Shown one piece after another: positions 23,158-35,976 of a stretch of 64,000 nt of DNA (within the stretch, counting starts at the first letter, position 1; each line of letters starts with the position of its first letter). The position numbers and the translations under genes were made by a program. The stretch is from NCBI GenBank assembly GCA_933207985.1, contig OW240917.1, positions 98,654,430 through 98,718,429 of the forward strand. Direction: 5' to 3'. The notes beneath the pieces were generated by a model. That model searched no databases and was not told where the DNA came from. It was given only the letters and a program-made list of their open reading frames with translations. Source of the DNA: Pelobates cultripes. Taxonomy: Eukaryota; Chordata; Amphibia; Anura; Pelobatidae.

Positions 23158-25800
23158 ATGTATAACCTCTTGGTATTACAAAAAACAATTATGTCAATAA
23201 CGATCAAGCTTTAAATCATCTTATTATCTTGGCGTCTTAACCCTTTCACAACTAAAATAAATCAATACAGGCTCAAGGACAGAAGGACAGAAAAAGACTG
23301 TTTATATTTGTACCAGAGCCCGCGTGAAATGAGGAACAGATAAAAGTTACTCAATATTACACAAACTATTTAAACGCTTTGTTGCGCATACTTTATCAGG
23401 ATATTCTAGATTGCGATCAACTGTGTTTTAACACGTGTTAAAAAAAGATTCCTATTGGGTAGTTATCTGCAAATACCTTTTAACTATAGAAGCGTTTTTA
23501 GTTAATATTCTGTAAAAAAAAAAAAATGTCTTTAATAGACTGTTATGTCATGTTTAAATAAATTAAGCATATCTGCCATTTATGGGCTTTGCTCAATAGT
23601 GTCAAATAGGTGAAGATGCTTTTGCAGTTTCCATGACAACTAAGCCTTTTAGCATAGTTCTCTTTTTGTGCCATTTGCCTGTAGATGTGCATTAATCAGA
23701 CCCAAAGGAAATAGAATTGGGGAGAAATTTCACATGATTAAACCCTTCATGGCAAAGGTCTAGGCACATCCCGTTATATATTTATAAATCAAGGCATCTT
23801 GCAAAGGTTAAAGAAGCATTTGTGCCATAATATTCTTAATGCAATATTTCGTAATAAATATCTATCCATCAGAGCATGTGGTGCAACGCCTTTCAATTAA
23901 GTTATTAACAAAAGGTATTACAAATAAACACAAGTCACAGTATACGCAAACAATGCAAGGGTTCTAAATGCAAAGCTTAATATACCAGAGAAGCACATTT
24001 TCCTGCGATTATTCTTATCACAGATAGTATAGAACTCTCTGTTTTAAAATGCCAAAATGTTATGTAATGTTTTATGTTAATTTTAAGCTCATTTGTATAA
24101 CTTGTATTGTGTTTTTTATTTATTTTGCTGCTCAGCTGCAAATTTGTAGTCGTAGATATTTCTAAAAGCTGTAAAGCACAATATGTAGATGAATTTAAGG
24201 CCTCGACCAAGGTTGTCACAATGTGGCACTGTATTTTGTTGTTGGACTCTGAACAGCATTGTTCTTGTCGAGCTTCTAGTTGGATACGTTAAGGATTGCA
24301 GTACAAAACAGTTGGAAAGCCAAATGGAAGGCAACCCTTCCCAGCTTTCTTCAATGATTACTATGTCCCTGTGTATAGAGTGTGAAAGTGTTGGCCACAT
24401 AACATCAATTGCTTCCAGACATGGAATGGCTCTTTAGCAACATAATTGTGTCTGGGACCCCTTCTGCAGCCACCTGGCAGGCAGGAAATAATTGGAACTG
24501 TAGTCCAAAGACAGATGGAGGGGCATAATTGAATATTCATCTTTTATCTTTGTGTAGGCCTGTGAGGTGAAATGCACATTTAATGAAATAAGATGCAGTC
24601 CTGTTACTTTAAAATAATAAGATAGGGGTTAAAAGAAATAACTGTGACTTGTTTGTAATAAACAACCTGTTTGGAATCTAGACTTATTCTTCTTTGTGCC
24701 ATATGCAGATTTACATATAAGTACGTATCACCATAGTAATGCTATGGTCCATGAATGAATGGTTACCTATTTCAAGAATCTTTAAGAATTGATCAAGAAT
24801 GTTTAAGAATTGACAGCTTTAAAGGGTTACGGTAACAATCATAACTACTTCAGCTTGCCGAAGAGGTTATGGTGCAAGAGCCCTGTCGGGACAGAAACCT
24901 ACCTTTCCATGGATCTTAAACAATGTAAGAATGTAAACTACATAGGCGTAAAGTAGACAATACATGCATTTATGTGTTGGATATAGTTGAGCTATCACCG
25001 TGCCACAGCCATGTGACTCCTGTGAACTACTTTTAAAAAGTGTTGCTTTTCTAAAACCGTTTTATAATCATGACCCCTTAGATACTTTATTTTTATTATT
25101 CTTTCTCTTATAGAAAGATAATTACATTTCCGCATGGAACATAGCTTACTGTGTAACCCCACTCACTTGTGAGCTGTAACTCCACCACCAACAATGTCAC
25201 TAGTGTCATTACTCTCACTGTGGGCTGGCTAGTGTCAATTCATTGCATAAAGGCCATCAGTCGTACGCACACAAGACATGATGAAACTGAGCAACCAAAT
25301 TCATCTCATGCTGTAAATGGTACTTTGACAAGAGGCAAGTCAACAGTGTTGTATTTGCATCCAGTGTGAGTGCTTTATATGTATATGTCAAAGTTAATAA
25401 ATATCACAGACACCTGCCAAAACTAAACAGCAAGAGCTGTAGTTGAAGATGTGACTCATTGGAGCTTTTATATAATCAGACAGTATATGTTTTACGTTCT
25501 CTTTGCAGAAGGCACCTGCTAACTAAAGTCTTACCTTTTCTGTTCCTTGTAGCTATAATTTAGCAGGGACATCCAGTTTGCATATTGTCCTATTTAGTGT
25601 AAACTATTCAATGTCAGCATAGCTGACCTGAATAGGTCATAGTGCACCTATTGCATACATGTATGTGGTGTTTTCTGAGAGTGACTATGCGATATCAGCA
25701 CTCCTTTTAACGGAAAGCAGAAGTGCAGAACTGTAGGAGAAAAACAAATAGGACATCTGCCAATAACAATGCCATATATTTAGAAATACAAAAATGCCCA

Positions 25801-26356
25801 TTAAAGGAACACTGTAGTATCATGAATACAAACATGTATTCCTGACACTATAGTACAGGAATTGCTGTTTAGGTCCCCAGCCTCCCCTGTGTGGAGATTC
25901 AAGGTTTAAAACCTACCTTCTCTTCATGGCCGCACCTGGTCCAGCCTCCATGGCTGAGATCATCAGTCTTGATGATCTCAGATAATTAAATGCTTTCCAA
26001 TAGGAAAGCCTTGGGAGGCTATTGTGCATGCGCATCAAAACACAGCGCTGTGCCAATCAGCATCTCCTCATAGAGATGCGTTAAATCAGTGCATTTCTAT
26101 GGGGAACATTCAGCGTCTCCACGCAAAATGTGGAGATGTTAAACGCCTGTGCTCCACAATGTGCAGCACTGGACTAAGAAGCTCCTCTAGTGTCTGTCTG
26201 AGAAATTGCCACTAGAAGTGTTACTAGGCAGCAATGTAAACACTTCCTTTTCTCTGAAAAAAAGTGTTCACATTGTTAACATTGCAGCAACATGCTATAG
26301 ACTCCAGAACCACTACATTAAGCTGTAGTGATTCTGTGACTATAGTGTCCATTTAA
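25801..26356. mobile_element. TTAA MITE, 556 bases
   Basis: It begins TTAAAGGAACACTGTAGTA and ends with the inverted counterpart GACTATAGTGTCCATTTAA. Inside lie TGGCTGAGATCATCA with its inverted partner and CATCTCCTCATAGAGATGC, both shared with the copies at 28577, 39553 or 51061. The open frames in it are not genes. Confidence 0.8.
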
Positions 26357-28576
26357 ATTCTCTATATTAAAGAATTGTTAGATTGGAAAAGCAATAGCTT
26401 TGCTTAAATGCATGTAACAAGGTGAGAGGTTAACTGAGATCACTACACAACACTGTAAATTCTTTACCATTTTGTTTAGATTGAGACTTTAAATTTAAAA
26501 ATAGCACAATGGAATCTTTAAACAGAAAGATGCGGTTTCTTGAGAACGGACTTGCAAAAAAAGGATATAGGCCTCAAATTAATATTTTTGGGGTAAGCTT
26601 TTAAATTATTTCCTATTTTTCGATAAATTTTCAAATGATCTTTTCCAAAATATTAAAATACATCAGTATATCAAAATATTAAGTAATTTCAAAAGGTTAA
26701 ACAACAATATTAAATGGAAGCCATAATGGCCAAAGTGAGATTTTTTTTTTTTTTTTTATCAATTTCAGCATTATCACTTTGATTTAGATTTTTTCAGGTA
26801 TTTAATAAATAGATCACAGGGCATATTGGAAAATGAATAATATTCTCCCAAACATTTACAAATCAATTTCAAGCACTTACATTGATTCTACTATCCCTGA
26901 TGTGTACAGCACTATGTTTTGTTTTATATCAAAACCAGGTACTTGATTTAATTTTACAAACGGTCTACAAAGGAATAACTCATTTTGTGCAGTAATAAAT
27001 AACAGATAAATATAAAATGGACCCATTGTCTATCTTCCACATTGCGATCAAGTTCCCTTAATAACAGTTTTATGTCAGTGCTCCAAGAATCCTACTCTTT
27101 TATTCTAAACTGTTAACAATGTACTAAAACAGCCAAAAACGTATTAGTATAGAACTATACAGAATTCTTCTGAAAAGACACACAAATAGCATTTATCCTG
27201 CTACGGGTGCGCATAATATTGTATGTGTATGTATGTGTGTATTTATTCAAATACTGTGCACGCATTATATAAAAAAGCAGACACTCCGTTATCTTCTGAT
27301 AAAAAAATATATTTGGTAATAGAGTTGATAAATTATGTAACCATCCGCATGTAAAATCATGCTGTTAAGGGATTATTTCTATCAAACTTCCATTTTCTTT
27401 GTAATAGTTGTTTGATACACGGTCTGAATTCTCACAATTATTTGTTATAACGAAGATATGCCAAGGTTCATACACCATTTTTTTGTCTTGTTTTATCTGT
27501 GCCCCTCATTTATATCTATATATATATATTCATCAGCAAAGCTAACTATGTAACAAAAAATGACATTTACACAACTTTATCCTTTGCAAGACAGAAATTG
27601 TTTTGGGGACACTGAATCCATTCCAGCCACACTATGACTTCACATGATCTGAGATAGTTTGTTTTCCCAGCACTTGTAGGTTAGATGTGATCTCTGTTCC
27701 ATGCTTTGAAAAAAAAGTTTTGATATGTCTAAGGATTTGTGATCATGAGATGCCGTATGGATGAGTGTGTTGTTCTGTTAACCTGTGTGCCTGCAATGTG
27801 ATGCTCAAAAATTTGGTTTTTTTCGTTTTTTTTTTTTTTAACCATTTGATTCTAAACTACATGCTAAGACCCATTACAATGTAATCAGGACTTTTGATCT
27901 CAAATGTCAAGAATCCTAATGAAGATTGGTTATTTAACTTTAATTACAGTGTTGAAATGTGGACCTAAAGTGGGATATGCCATGTATGTAACTAATTAAG
28001 TGTTCAAATATAGTGTTTTACATTTTAGTTCTAAATTGAAATTGTAAAGAATAAAATAGTGATTGTAAATTTTAGGGGAAAATAGCCAAACTTTAAAAAA
28101 ACAAAAAAAATGTTTGCGTCAACTATAGTTAGATTTGACTATTGTGTATTAAAATGTGTCTATTGACATTTTGCCCAGAGTGGGGGATTGTGAAGAATGA
28201 CATTGGGATGGGGATTGCATTTTTGTCTAGAAGAACTAAACTCGAATAATAATAGTTGTGGTGAAGAATGTTTCCATTTGAACTATTTTGACCTAAGCTT
28301 TGCATTTCTCTTGTCATTGTCTGCAATAAATACACAAACCAAAGAACTAAAGCGCAAACACTAACTCTGCAAACTCAGCTTGATAAATGCATTGCGCATC
28401 CTACTCTAGGCCAAAATGTAAACATTCCAATCCAGAATCTAGGTGAATGGAAAGGTATAAAAAAACTCAGACTGTTTCACATCATTTGAACCGCAAGGTG
28501 CTGATTTCTAGTAGCATTTCCAATAAAATGCTTCTTCCTTTCAAAATCCAGAATAAATTTACTGCTAATAATTATG

Positions 28577-29126
28577 TTAAAGGGACACTATAGTCACCAG
28601 AACAACTACAGCTTAATGTAGTTGTTCTGGTGAATATAATCGCTCCCTTCAGGCATTTTCATGTAAACACTGCCTTTTCGGAGAAAACATTACATTGCCC
28701 CTTAGGGACACCTTCAAGTGGCAACTCCTTAAATGGCCACTGGAGGTGCTTCCTGTCTCAGTGCTGGATAGTAGGCAGCTCTGCCGTTCAGCGTCTCCAC
28801 ACTTTGCATGGGGACAGTGAATCTTCCTTATAGAGATGCATTGATTCACTGCATCTCTATGAGGAGATGCCGATTGGCCAAAACACTGTTTGGCCCCGCG
28901 CCCTTGCTGATTTCCCCATGGAAAAGCATTGGATTGGCTACAAATGGGCCATTCTGATGATGTCACAAAGGGTGTGGAGCTAGTGCAGGCGGACCCATGC
29001 GGCGCTGGAATTAAGGTGAGTTTAAATTTGTTCTAAGGGGGTGGGGCAAGCCACCTAAATGGTGGGTTTAGCACTATAGGGTCAGGAATACATGGTTGTG
29101 TTCCTGACCCTATAGTGTTCTTTTAA
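28577..29126. mobile_element. TTAA MITE, 550 bases
   Basis: It begins TTAAAGGGACACTATAGTCA and ends CCCTATAGTGTTCTTTTAA. It shares the CTATGAGGAGATGC GATTGG core with the other family members. The open frames on both strands are carried by the element and are not genes. Confidence 0.8.
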
Positions 29127-29230
29127 TTCTTGCCACAAAAATTGTGTAGCTTTAGATTTCTTTTTATTTCAATAAACGTAATTTTTTAGGCAAACTCTCT
29201 GAAACTGCTTTGTTTTTTAGAAAAAAAGGG

Positions 29231-29306
29231 TTAAACCTAGCTGGACTAGGCACCCAGACCACTTCATTAAGCTGAAGTGGTCTGGGTGCCTATAGTGGTC
29301 CTTTAA
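29231..29306. mobile_element. 76-base TTAA hairpin MITE
   Basis: It is nearly all palindrome: GGCACCCAGACCACTTCA and its inverse meet around TTAAGC, with TTAA at both borders. The end CTATAGTGGTCCTTTAA resembles the longer TTAA MITEs, so it is probably a minimal member of that group. Confidence 0.75.
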
Positions 29307-32300
29307 AGAAATGAAAGCTTTTTTTGAAGAATATTGCAGATGATGGGATGACATTTAGTTCTCATACTATATCTGATTCCTTGATCAAAACAGCTAAATC
29401 TAAGAAATATATTTTCTTTTAGGGAAAGGCAGATTGTGGCAATCTTATTATATGACAAAGGTCCAAGCAACCATTCATTTAATGACTTGATAAAGGTCTT
29501 AGTGGGGCCTAAATATTGATATGGGTCTTTGTTTTGTAAAAGAAAAAAAAATCAATCTCATTTTCACTAAAATTCTCTTAAATGCTCTACCAACTTATAC
29601 ATACATACAATGTGCATACAAAAATACCTTAAATCATTAAATTAAAATATTGTTGATTAGTGCATAACTATGGTGTTAGTGGGATTTATTACCCACAAGA
29701 GAAGAAACCACTTTCATTACTGTGATATTTAGGCCTCTTGTTTAGTCGGAACACAATGAGTGATTTGCCAGGGGACTGGCAAAATTCTATTAGATCACAA
29801 GGGGACTGGGGACTGCAAAATTCTATTAGATCACAAGGTTAAAATTATATAAAGTCTGTGCAAACAGAAGTGTTGATACATAGAATTACTTTGTGTGTAT
29901 TTCTTATTTTTAAAATGTACTCGTGGAACATGCATATGATATACAGTTTTGCCTATGTACCACTTTTTCATAAATATGAAATCTGTATCATTTATTGCTT
30001 TTCTTCGGCTGAACTATCTCCATAACATACTTGAATTTTAATGTAAATATAATGGTTTTGTAAAAAATAAAAAATTGAAAAACATTTCTTATAATGAAGC
30101 TGGCTTTATCTTTCATCAGCCCAAACCAGCTGTAGCAAAAAGGTAGACCTTCAAATGCTGTAGGATGCCAAACCATCGGGGGTTCTACAACAGCTAGACA
30201 GCTACAGTTTGTCTACCCCTGAACTAACTTGTTAACTGTAACACTATATGATTTGCCTCTGTACAGACCTGTAAACATGGAAGTCCTTTATACATGAGTG
30301 CACTTAATATTTTAGGATGGTATTAACATGAGTAAAGGGTTCAGAAACAAATATTTGTTCTAACTTTGATATAACATGTAACACATTTATATGCTACAAA
30401 ATATCAAAATCGAGTCCTTAATTCTTTTAGGAAATGCCTTGTAGTTTTCATGCTTCTTTTGATTATTTTTATTTCAAAAGACTAGATGTTTTGTAACAAG
30501 AATTTGTTCCACAGCAGTACAACATTTCTAAGAGACAATTCTTTTTCATCAATAATAAAACTTGTTTTAAAAGCTGCAAAACAGTTGAATGTGTTTTACT
30601 TTGATATGTTTAAAGTATTTAGTTATTCCCTTTGGCTTTCACTATTATTATTATTATTATTTCCATTTATATCGTGCCAGATTCCATAGCGCTTTACAAT
30701 ATTATTTGAGGGGGGATTTAACTATAAATAGGACAATTACAAGAAAACTTACAGGAAAGATAGGTTGAAGAGGGCCCTGCTCAAACAAGCTTACAGTCTA
30801 TAGGAGGTGGGGTGTAAAACACAATAGGACAGGAAATATCAATCAAATAAGGTGGGAGTGTGAGAAGACTGACTAGAGAGGAAAATCAGTCTGGCGGCAG
30901 CATTCATTACATACTGTAGAGGGGCAACACGGCTTTTGGGAAAACCAATCAGGAGAGGATTACAATAATCCATGCTGAAAAATTACTAGAGCATGGACAA
31001 GCTCCTTGGTAGCATCTTGCATAAGAAAGGGTCGGGCTATTTTCTTAAGATGGAATCTACAGGATTTGGCAACATACTAGATGTGAGGCTCAAAGGTGAG
31101 GCCAGAGTCAAGTATGACGTCAAGACAGCGCGCTTGCAAGGATGGACTTAAGTGGATACACTAACTTGAAGGGAGAGCGAAAGAGGAGGATAAGTATTAG
31201 GAGGAGGAAAGACAAGAAACTCAGTTTTAGGAAGATTGAGTTTCAGAAGGCGGGAGGACATCCAGTCAGAGATGGAAGATAGGCAAGCAGTTACACGTTG
31301 CAGGGCGGCAGGGGAGCGGTCTACGGGAGGAGAGATTCATATGGGTGTCATCAGCGTACAGATCGTAGTGGAATCCAAAAGAGGTAATAAGTTTGCCAAG
31401 AGAGGTAGTATAAAGAGAAAACAGAAGGGGACCAAGGACAGAGCCTTGGGGGACTCCAACCGAGACAGGATGAGGGGAGGAAGTGTCATTAGAAATGGAG
31501 ACGCTGAATGAGCAGAAAACCACTAGAGGACAGAGTCACAGAGACCAAGTGATTGAAGAGTTTGAAGAAGGAGAGCATGATTAACGGTATCAAAGGCAGC
31601 AGAGATGTCAAGAAGAATTAGTATGGCGTAGTGGCCTTTGGATTTAGCTGCGATTAGGTCGTTAGTAACTTTGATAAGAGCAGTCTCACTAGAGTGGAGA
31701 GGGCAGAAGCCAGATTGAAGAAGGTCAAGGAGAGAGTTGGAATTAAGGAAGTGAGACACACGGGCAAAGACAAGTCTTTCCAGAAGCTCTGAGGAAAAAG
31801 GGAACAGAGATATGGGACGATAATTAGAGTGGGAAGACAGATCAAGAGATTTTTTTTCAGGATAGGTACTACAGTGGCATGTTTAAGGTCAGCAGGGACA
31901 ATGCCATAAGAGAGAGAGCAGTTGAAGATGTGTGTTAAGGAAGGCAAGGGGAGAGAGATCTTATAAGGTGAAATGGGACAGAATCGAGCAGGGAAGTGGT
32001 GGGGTGAGAGGAAAGGAGAAGCACAGCCACCTCTTGTTCAGTAGCCAGGAAGAAAGTCTGAAGGGTAGGAAAGGCATGATCTACGTGCGGTTGAGAAAGA
32101 GAACGGAAAGGTGGGGAGAATTCTTTCCTTAGCTGTTCAATCTTGTCAGTAAAGTAGCATGCAAAGCTATCGGCTGTAAGGTTAGTTAGAGGGGTGGCCA
32201 CAGCAGTGCGAAGAAGAGAGTTAAAGGTGTCAAAGAGACGCTTGGGATTGCAGGAGCATGAACTAATGAGAGAGGAAAAGTATGACTGTTTGACGAGGGC

Positions 32301-33390
32301 AAAGGCTGCACTGTATGAACACAATATGAATCTATAATGGAGAAAGTCTGACTGGGTGTGAGATTTCCTCCAGGAGCGTTCAGCATATCGGGAGCAACTT
32401 TGCAGGTAGCGTGTTGATTTAGTATGCCACGGTTGGGGGATGTCCTTCTCACGGTGCATGTTTGGAGAGGGGCTGTGGCGTTCAAGGCCGAGGTGAGGGT
32501 AGTGTTATATGTGGAGATGGGACAGTAAGGGACAGGAGAGGTAAGGGATGGATAGCAGTTGTGAATCAATATCAGGTGACAGGTGCTGGAGGTCAATAAA
32601 ATTAAGGTTCCCCCTGAGTTGAGGGGGGTTAGGCTGAGATTTTTGCGTGAGGGGGTACTTGAGAGCAAACTATAAGAGGTGGTGATCAGAGAGAGGAAAT
32701 GGAGTGTTGCAGATATTAGATACTGTACATGCATAAGAAAAAATGAGGGTGGGATGTCGAGGGTATTGCCAGCTACATGGGTGGGAGAATTAGCCCACTG
32801 CGATAGCCCAATGGAGGAAGTAATTGAAAGTAGTTTAGAGCCTGAAGAGGTCAAAGGTGGGATAATGGGAATATTGAATTTCACAAAAATTAGGGAAGAG
32901 AGGAAGTAGGGTAGCCAAGCAGCAAAGTGGTCAAGCAGGAAAAGAGGGGAACCAGGGGGGATGATAAATAATGGTAATGTTAGCAGAGAAGGGTTTGAAA
33001 AGGCGAATTGAATACATTTCAAATGATGGGAAAGAGAGGGAAGGGGGGGGAGGGCAGAGTTTTAAAGGAGCAGTGGGGTGAAAGCAGTTATCCTACACCG
33101 CCACCTTTACTCTCAGCTTGTCTTGGGTTGTGGGTAAAGTGAAGACCACCAAAGGACAGTGAGGCAGGGGTAGCAGTATCAGAGGGAGAGAGCCATGTTT
33201 CTGTTAGTGCAAGTAAGTTTAGGGAGTGTGAGAAAAATAAGTCTTGGATGGAACTTGATTTAACAGTGCTGCACACAGAGCGTGCATTCCAGAGGGCAGC
33301 TTTAAAGGAGGAATTATAGTGAGAGTTACATGGAATGCATATGTGATTGTTGTGGTTTCTGGTGTTAGCACCAGGTGGCTTAGTAGAGGA

Positions 33391-33414
33391 GGGACCAGGG
33401 TTTGGAGAGACATC
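33391..33414 (-). other. 2A-like motif at the LINE ORF N terminus
   Basis: Directly after a hydrophobic stretch the frame reads Gly-Asp-Val-Ser-Pro-Asn-Pro-Gly-Pro, upstream of the endonuclease. The canonical ribosome-skipping 2A core is Asp-X-Glu-X-Asn-Pro-Gly-Pro; here Ser replaces Glu. 2A-like sequences are known in some APE-type non-LTR elements. Activity of this version is doubtful. Confidence 0.5.
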
Positions 33415-33930
33415 ACCAGCTGCCAGGAGTAGTAGGATGGAAAGGAAGAGAAGGTGGGAGTAAGATTTAACTGTTGGGGATGAGAGCTTGTATTTAGGGG
33501 ATTTAGGAGGAGTTTGTGGAGAAAGGCTGGATAAAATGAGTAAAGTGAGTAAATGAGTAAAGTGCATATGATGAATACAGAGATAATGTAAGCAGAGAGG
33601 GAGCAATGAAGATGGTGTCAGCAGGAACAGGTAAGTAAAAGGATAGAAAGATTTTAATGCGGGAAGTGAGAAAGAAAGTGAAAAATAGAAGGGAGAACAT
33701 TATTGGGAGAATTGGTGGTTTGTTTTTAAGATATGGAGAATTGAGCTGTAAAGATTGTAGGTGAGGTTAGGAGGGTTAAAAAGGTATTCATTGTGTGAAT
33801 GAAGCTATTTTAGGTGTGGAGGTCTTGGTGGACATAATTGGTTTGTCAGGAAATCCAGGTAATTTGAGCTATCTATAAATGTAATGAATACCATGGGGAG
33901 GGTGGGAAATGATTATCAAGAAATGCTACC

Positions 33931-34549
33931 TGTCACGATTTGGGGAACCCAACACGCTGGCACACACACACAAAAGGTGCCGTACCGGACCTTAGAGTGA
34001 CCGGGCTAAGCACACACAGAATAGTCAGAAAACAAGCCGAGTAAGGGGAACCAGAAGACAGAATAACGTGAAACAAGCCGAGGTCAAAGGGTAGGAGAAA
34101 GTCACAGAGTCAGATAAACAAGCCAGAGAGTACGTAACCAGAAGCACAAGGTAAGTAGCAATACTAGCAAGCAAAGACCACAACAGGGCAGGGAGGAACA
34201 GGAAAGGTAAGTATTTAAACCATCAGGTTAATTCTGATTGGATAATTTCCAATCAGAATTAACAATCACACGTGGGAGATATTTAGACCTCCCACTGTGA
34301 TTGAGGCACTGTGCCTTTAACGCCGGGTCAGGTGACTGACCCCGGCGTGTATAAACCTGGGCGGTCTCCCAGCGTGCAGCGTCATGCATGCTGCCGCTGG
34401 GGGACGTGGAGGGAACGGTGGGCGGCATCCGAGGCTGGAAGGATGCCGCTCGGCTTACCCACGAGGCGGAGGGGACCGCGGACGGCTGGAGGGTGAGTAC
34501 TGCGAGCAGAGTGCAGCCTCCCCTCGCAGCCGCCCGCGGGAACCTGACA
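33931..34549. mobile_element. Solo LTR, copy 2 of three
   Basis: These 619 bases begin TGTCACGATTTGGGG and end AACCTGACA, with CTACC on both sides (33926-33930 and 34550-34554). The host sequence lines up across the insertion with the second LINE monomer, which confirms both ends independently. A GC-rich right half contains GTATAAACC, a possible TATA box for plus-strand transcription. No internal retroelement sequence is attached. Confidence 0.85.
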
Positions 34550-35075
34550 CTACCTCTGCTTAGGGCAAATCCTGCAGGGTTAGGTGCTGTGAGCTCTGGG
34601 TGTAGCCGCTTCAATTGTGTATGGGACCCAGGCTATAAGAGAGAATCTAGGGTTAGATAAGACAGATTGTGGGTGGGGAAGCTGTGGGTGGGTGTGTTAA
34701 AAAGAAAATCAAGGAAAAAGCAGATGAAATTGAATGTAAATTTAGGGATATGAGGGAATAGCAGAGATCAGATAGGTAAAAGTCATAAATAGGGAACATC
34801 ATAAATTAACAAGACTTAGAGTGCAAAAACTAACACTTGCAAAATAAACGCTTAACTAATCAAGAGTTAAGGATGGAGGGTGCAATAGTCATCAATTAGG
34901 CAGTAATACTGTGGAGGATGGAGATAGAGGAATAAAATTTAAAATAGAAATAGGAAAAATAAAAAGTCCAGATATTCTTAATTGATTTTCCAGAGATGCC
35001 ACCTCTGCTTACGGCGAATGCTGCAGGGTTAGGTGCTGTGAGTTCTGGATGTAGCCGTTTCAATGGTGTACGTAT
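34550..35075. repeat. Tandem 5' monomers of the LINE, period 449 bases
   Basis: CCTCTGCTTA...CTGCAGGGTTAGGTGCTGTGAG at 34553 recurs at 35002 and stays similar for about 70 bases. The same monomer continues leftward to 33915-33930 on the far side of the solo LTR. Repeated 5' units are known as promoters in some LINEs; that role here is inference. Confidence 0.65.
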
Positions 35076-35098
35076 TATAACGTCTGTATGTATGTGAT

Positions 35099-35138
<40 letters not shown>
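35099..35138. repeat. (GATA)n microsatellite
   Basis: About ten GATA units lie between the LINE monomer and the left end of the mariner remnant. Confidence 0.95.
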
Positions 35139-35143
<5 letters not shown>

Positions 35144-35733
35144 CATAGGGTGGGCCAAAATTCAGATTAGGGTTTGAGGAGTCAATAACTTATTTTATTA
35201 ATTAACCAATTTCAATGATATTACATACAATGGATGCTTAACATTTGGAGATTTATTTCACCAGGTACAGAAATTATATCTTTTAAATGAGCTCCAATTG
35301 CCGCCTCGCAAATGGAGCTCATTTAAAAGATGTAATTTTCCATCCTGCAATGTTGGGCCCTTTCGATTGCTTTGTTCATAACATTAGTTAATGGTTGAGG
35401 ACCTACTGCTCACATTTCTGCCCAGTAATGTCTTGCTAGGACGGTGCATTTGGTAGGGTGCAACTGGCACTGGTGAATTTTCCTTGGATTTTCTGTACCC
35501 CAGAAACAACAATTTTGCTTATTGACAAAGCCATTTAAATGAAAATGAGCTTTGTCAGACATCATGACTTGATGAATAAATTCATTGCCCTGGTTAATTC
35601 ATGGTTGTAAAATTACCCATGATGAATCTACCAAAACTCAATTCTAATCTATACCTGCAACAACAAAAAATTTAACTACTAACAAATAAGTTATTTACCT
35701 GTCAAATCCCACTCAGAAATTTGGCCCACCCTG
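35144..35733 (-). mobile_element. Tc1/mariner remnant with transposase fragment
   Basis: The left end CATAGGGTGGGCCAAAATTC is the inverted counterpart of the right end GAAATTTGGCCCACCCTG, followed by TA. On the minus strand about 35485-35560 encodes Asp-Lys-Ala-His-Phe-His-Leu-Asn-Gly-Phe-Val-Asn-Lys-Gln-Asn-Cys, a motif of a widespread mariner-type transposase around the first catalytic Asp. Further on come a His-Pro-Thr-Lys-Cys-Thr-Val piece and, after a deletion, a C-terminal piece ending Leu-Lys-Asp-Ile-Ile. The element is 590 bases and dead. A palindrome at 35271-35338 sits inside the C-terminal part. Confidence 0.82.
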
Positions 35734-35976
35734 TATATTCGTCTAAGAAGAGAAAAGGTAATGATTTGTGTCTATTCACCAGTCCTCTCAATAATGCAAA
35801 TAGATTTTTCCAGTTTCAGATCTTCAAATGATGCATGTTCTTAGTACATTCGTGGCACTTCTTAAAAAAAAAGAAAAAAAAAGCACCTATGGTTTCACCC
35901 AGAAAGCAAAGGTAAGTTAGGAGAAAACCTAACAAAAGGTTGTACTCATTAAAAATTATGCACTGAGTACACTATA

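Larger units (their letters stand above)
22418..23175 (+). other. sh3rf1: sh3rf1 3' untranslated region (extent inferred)
   Basis: The sequence after the stop is AT-rich, with T-rich runs at 22609-22660. Two polyadenylation signals, at 22718 and 23152, could end the transcript at roughly 22740 or 23175. I see no repeat inside it. Which end is used cannot be told from sequence alone. Confidence 0.6.
23176..30642. other. Intergenic, no host gene seen
   Basis: Besides the MITEs at 25801, 28577 and 29231, this region is AT-rich and holds no convincing exon. Small items are a TA run near 27511-27530, poly-T runs near 26735 and 27825, and a roughly 37-base tandem duplication at about 29771-29838. 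Confidence 0.75.
30643..35075 (-). mobile_element. Degenerate L2-type LINE with 5' monomers
   Basis: On the minus strand an APE-endonuclease and reverse transcriptase polyprotein can be followed from about 33610 down to 31260 across several frames. Visible marks are Asn-Ala-Arg-Ser and Thr-Glu-Thr-Trp-Leu of the endonuclease (33088-33606 frame), Pro-Thr-His...Asn-Thr-Leu-Asp (about 32750), [11 protein letters not shown] of RT (about 31590), [10 protein letters not shown], and Tyr-Ala-Asp-Asp at 31347-31358. The 3' end is an ATT microsatellite (30644-30663) after a CATAGCGCTTTACAATATTAT tail in plus orientation. Frameshifts and stops make it inactive. L2 is preferred over CR1 because of the tail and the N-terminal Asn-Pro-Gly-Pro motif. 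Confidence 0.85.

Noticed and set aside
28649..28966. A 105-codon minus-strand frame
   Set aside because: It lies wholly inside a TTAA MITE, and the corresponding stretch in the sister copies is not open.
34228..34660. Three overlapping GC-rich frames that might look like a gene with a CpG-rich promoter
   Set aside because: They lie mostly inside the solo LTR at 33931-34549, whose ends and target duplication are clear.
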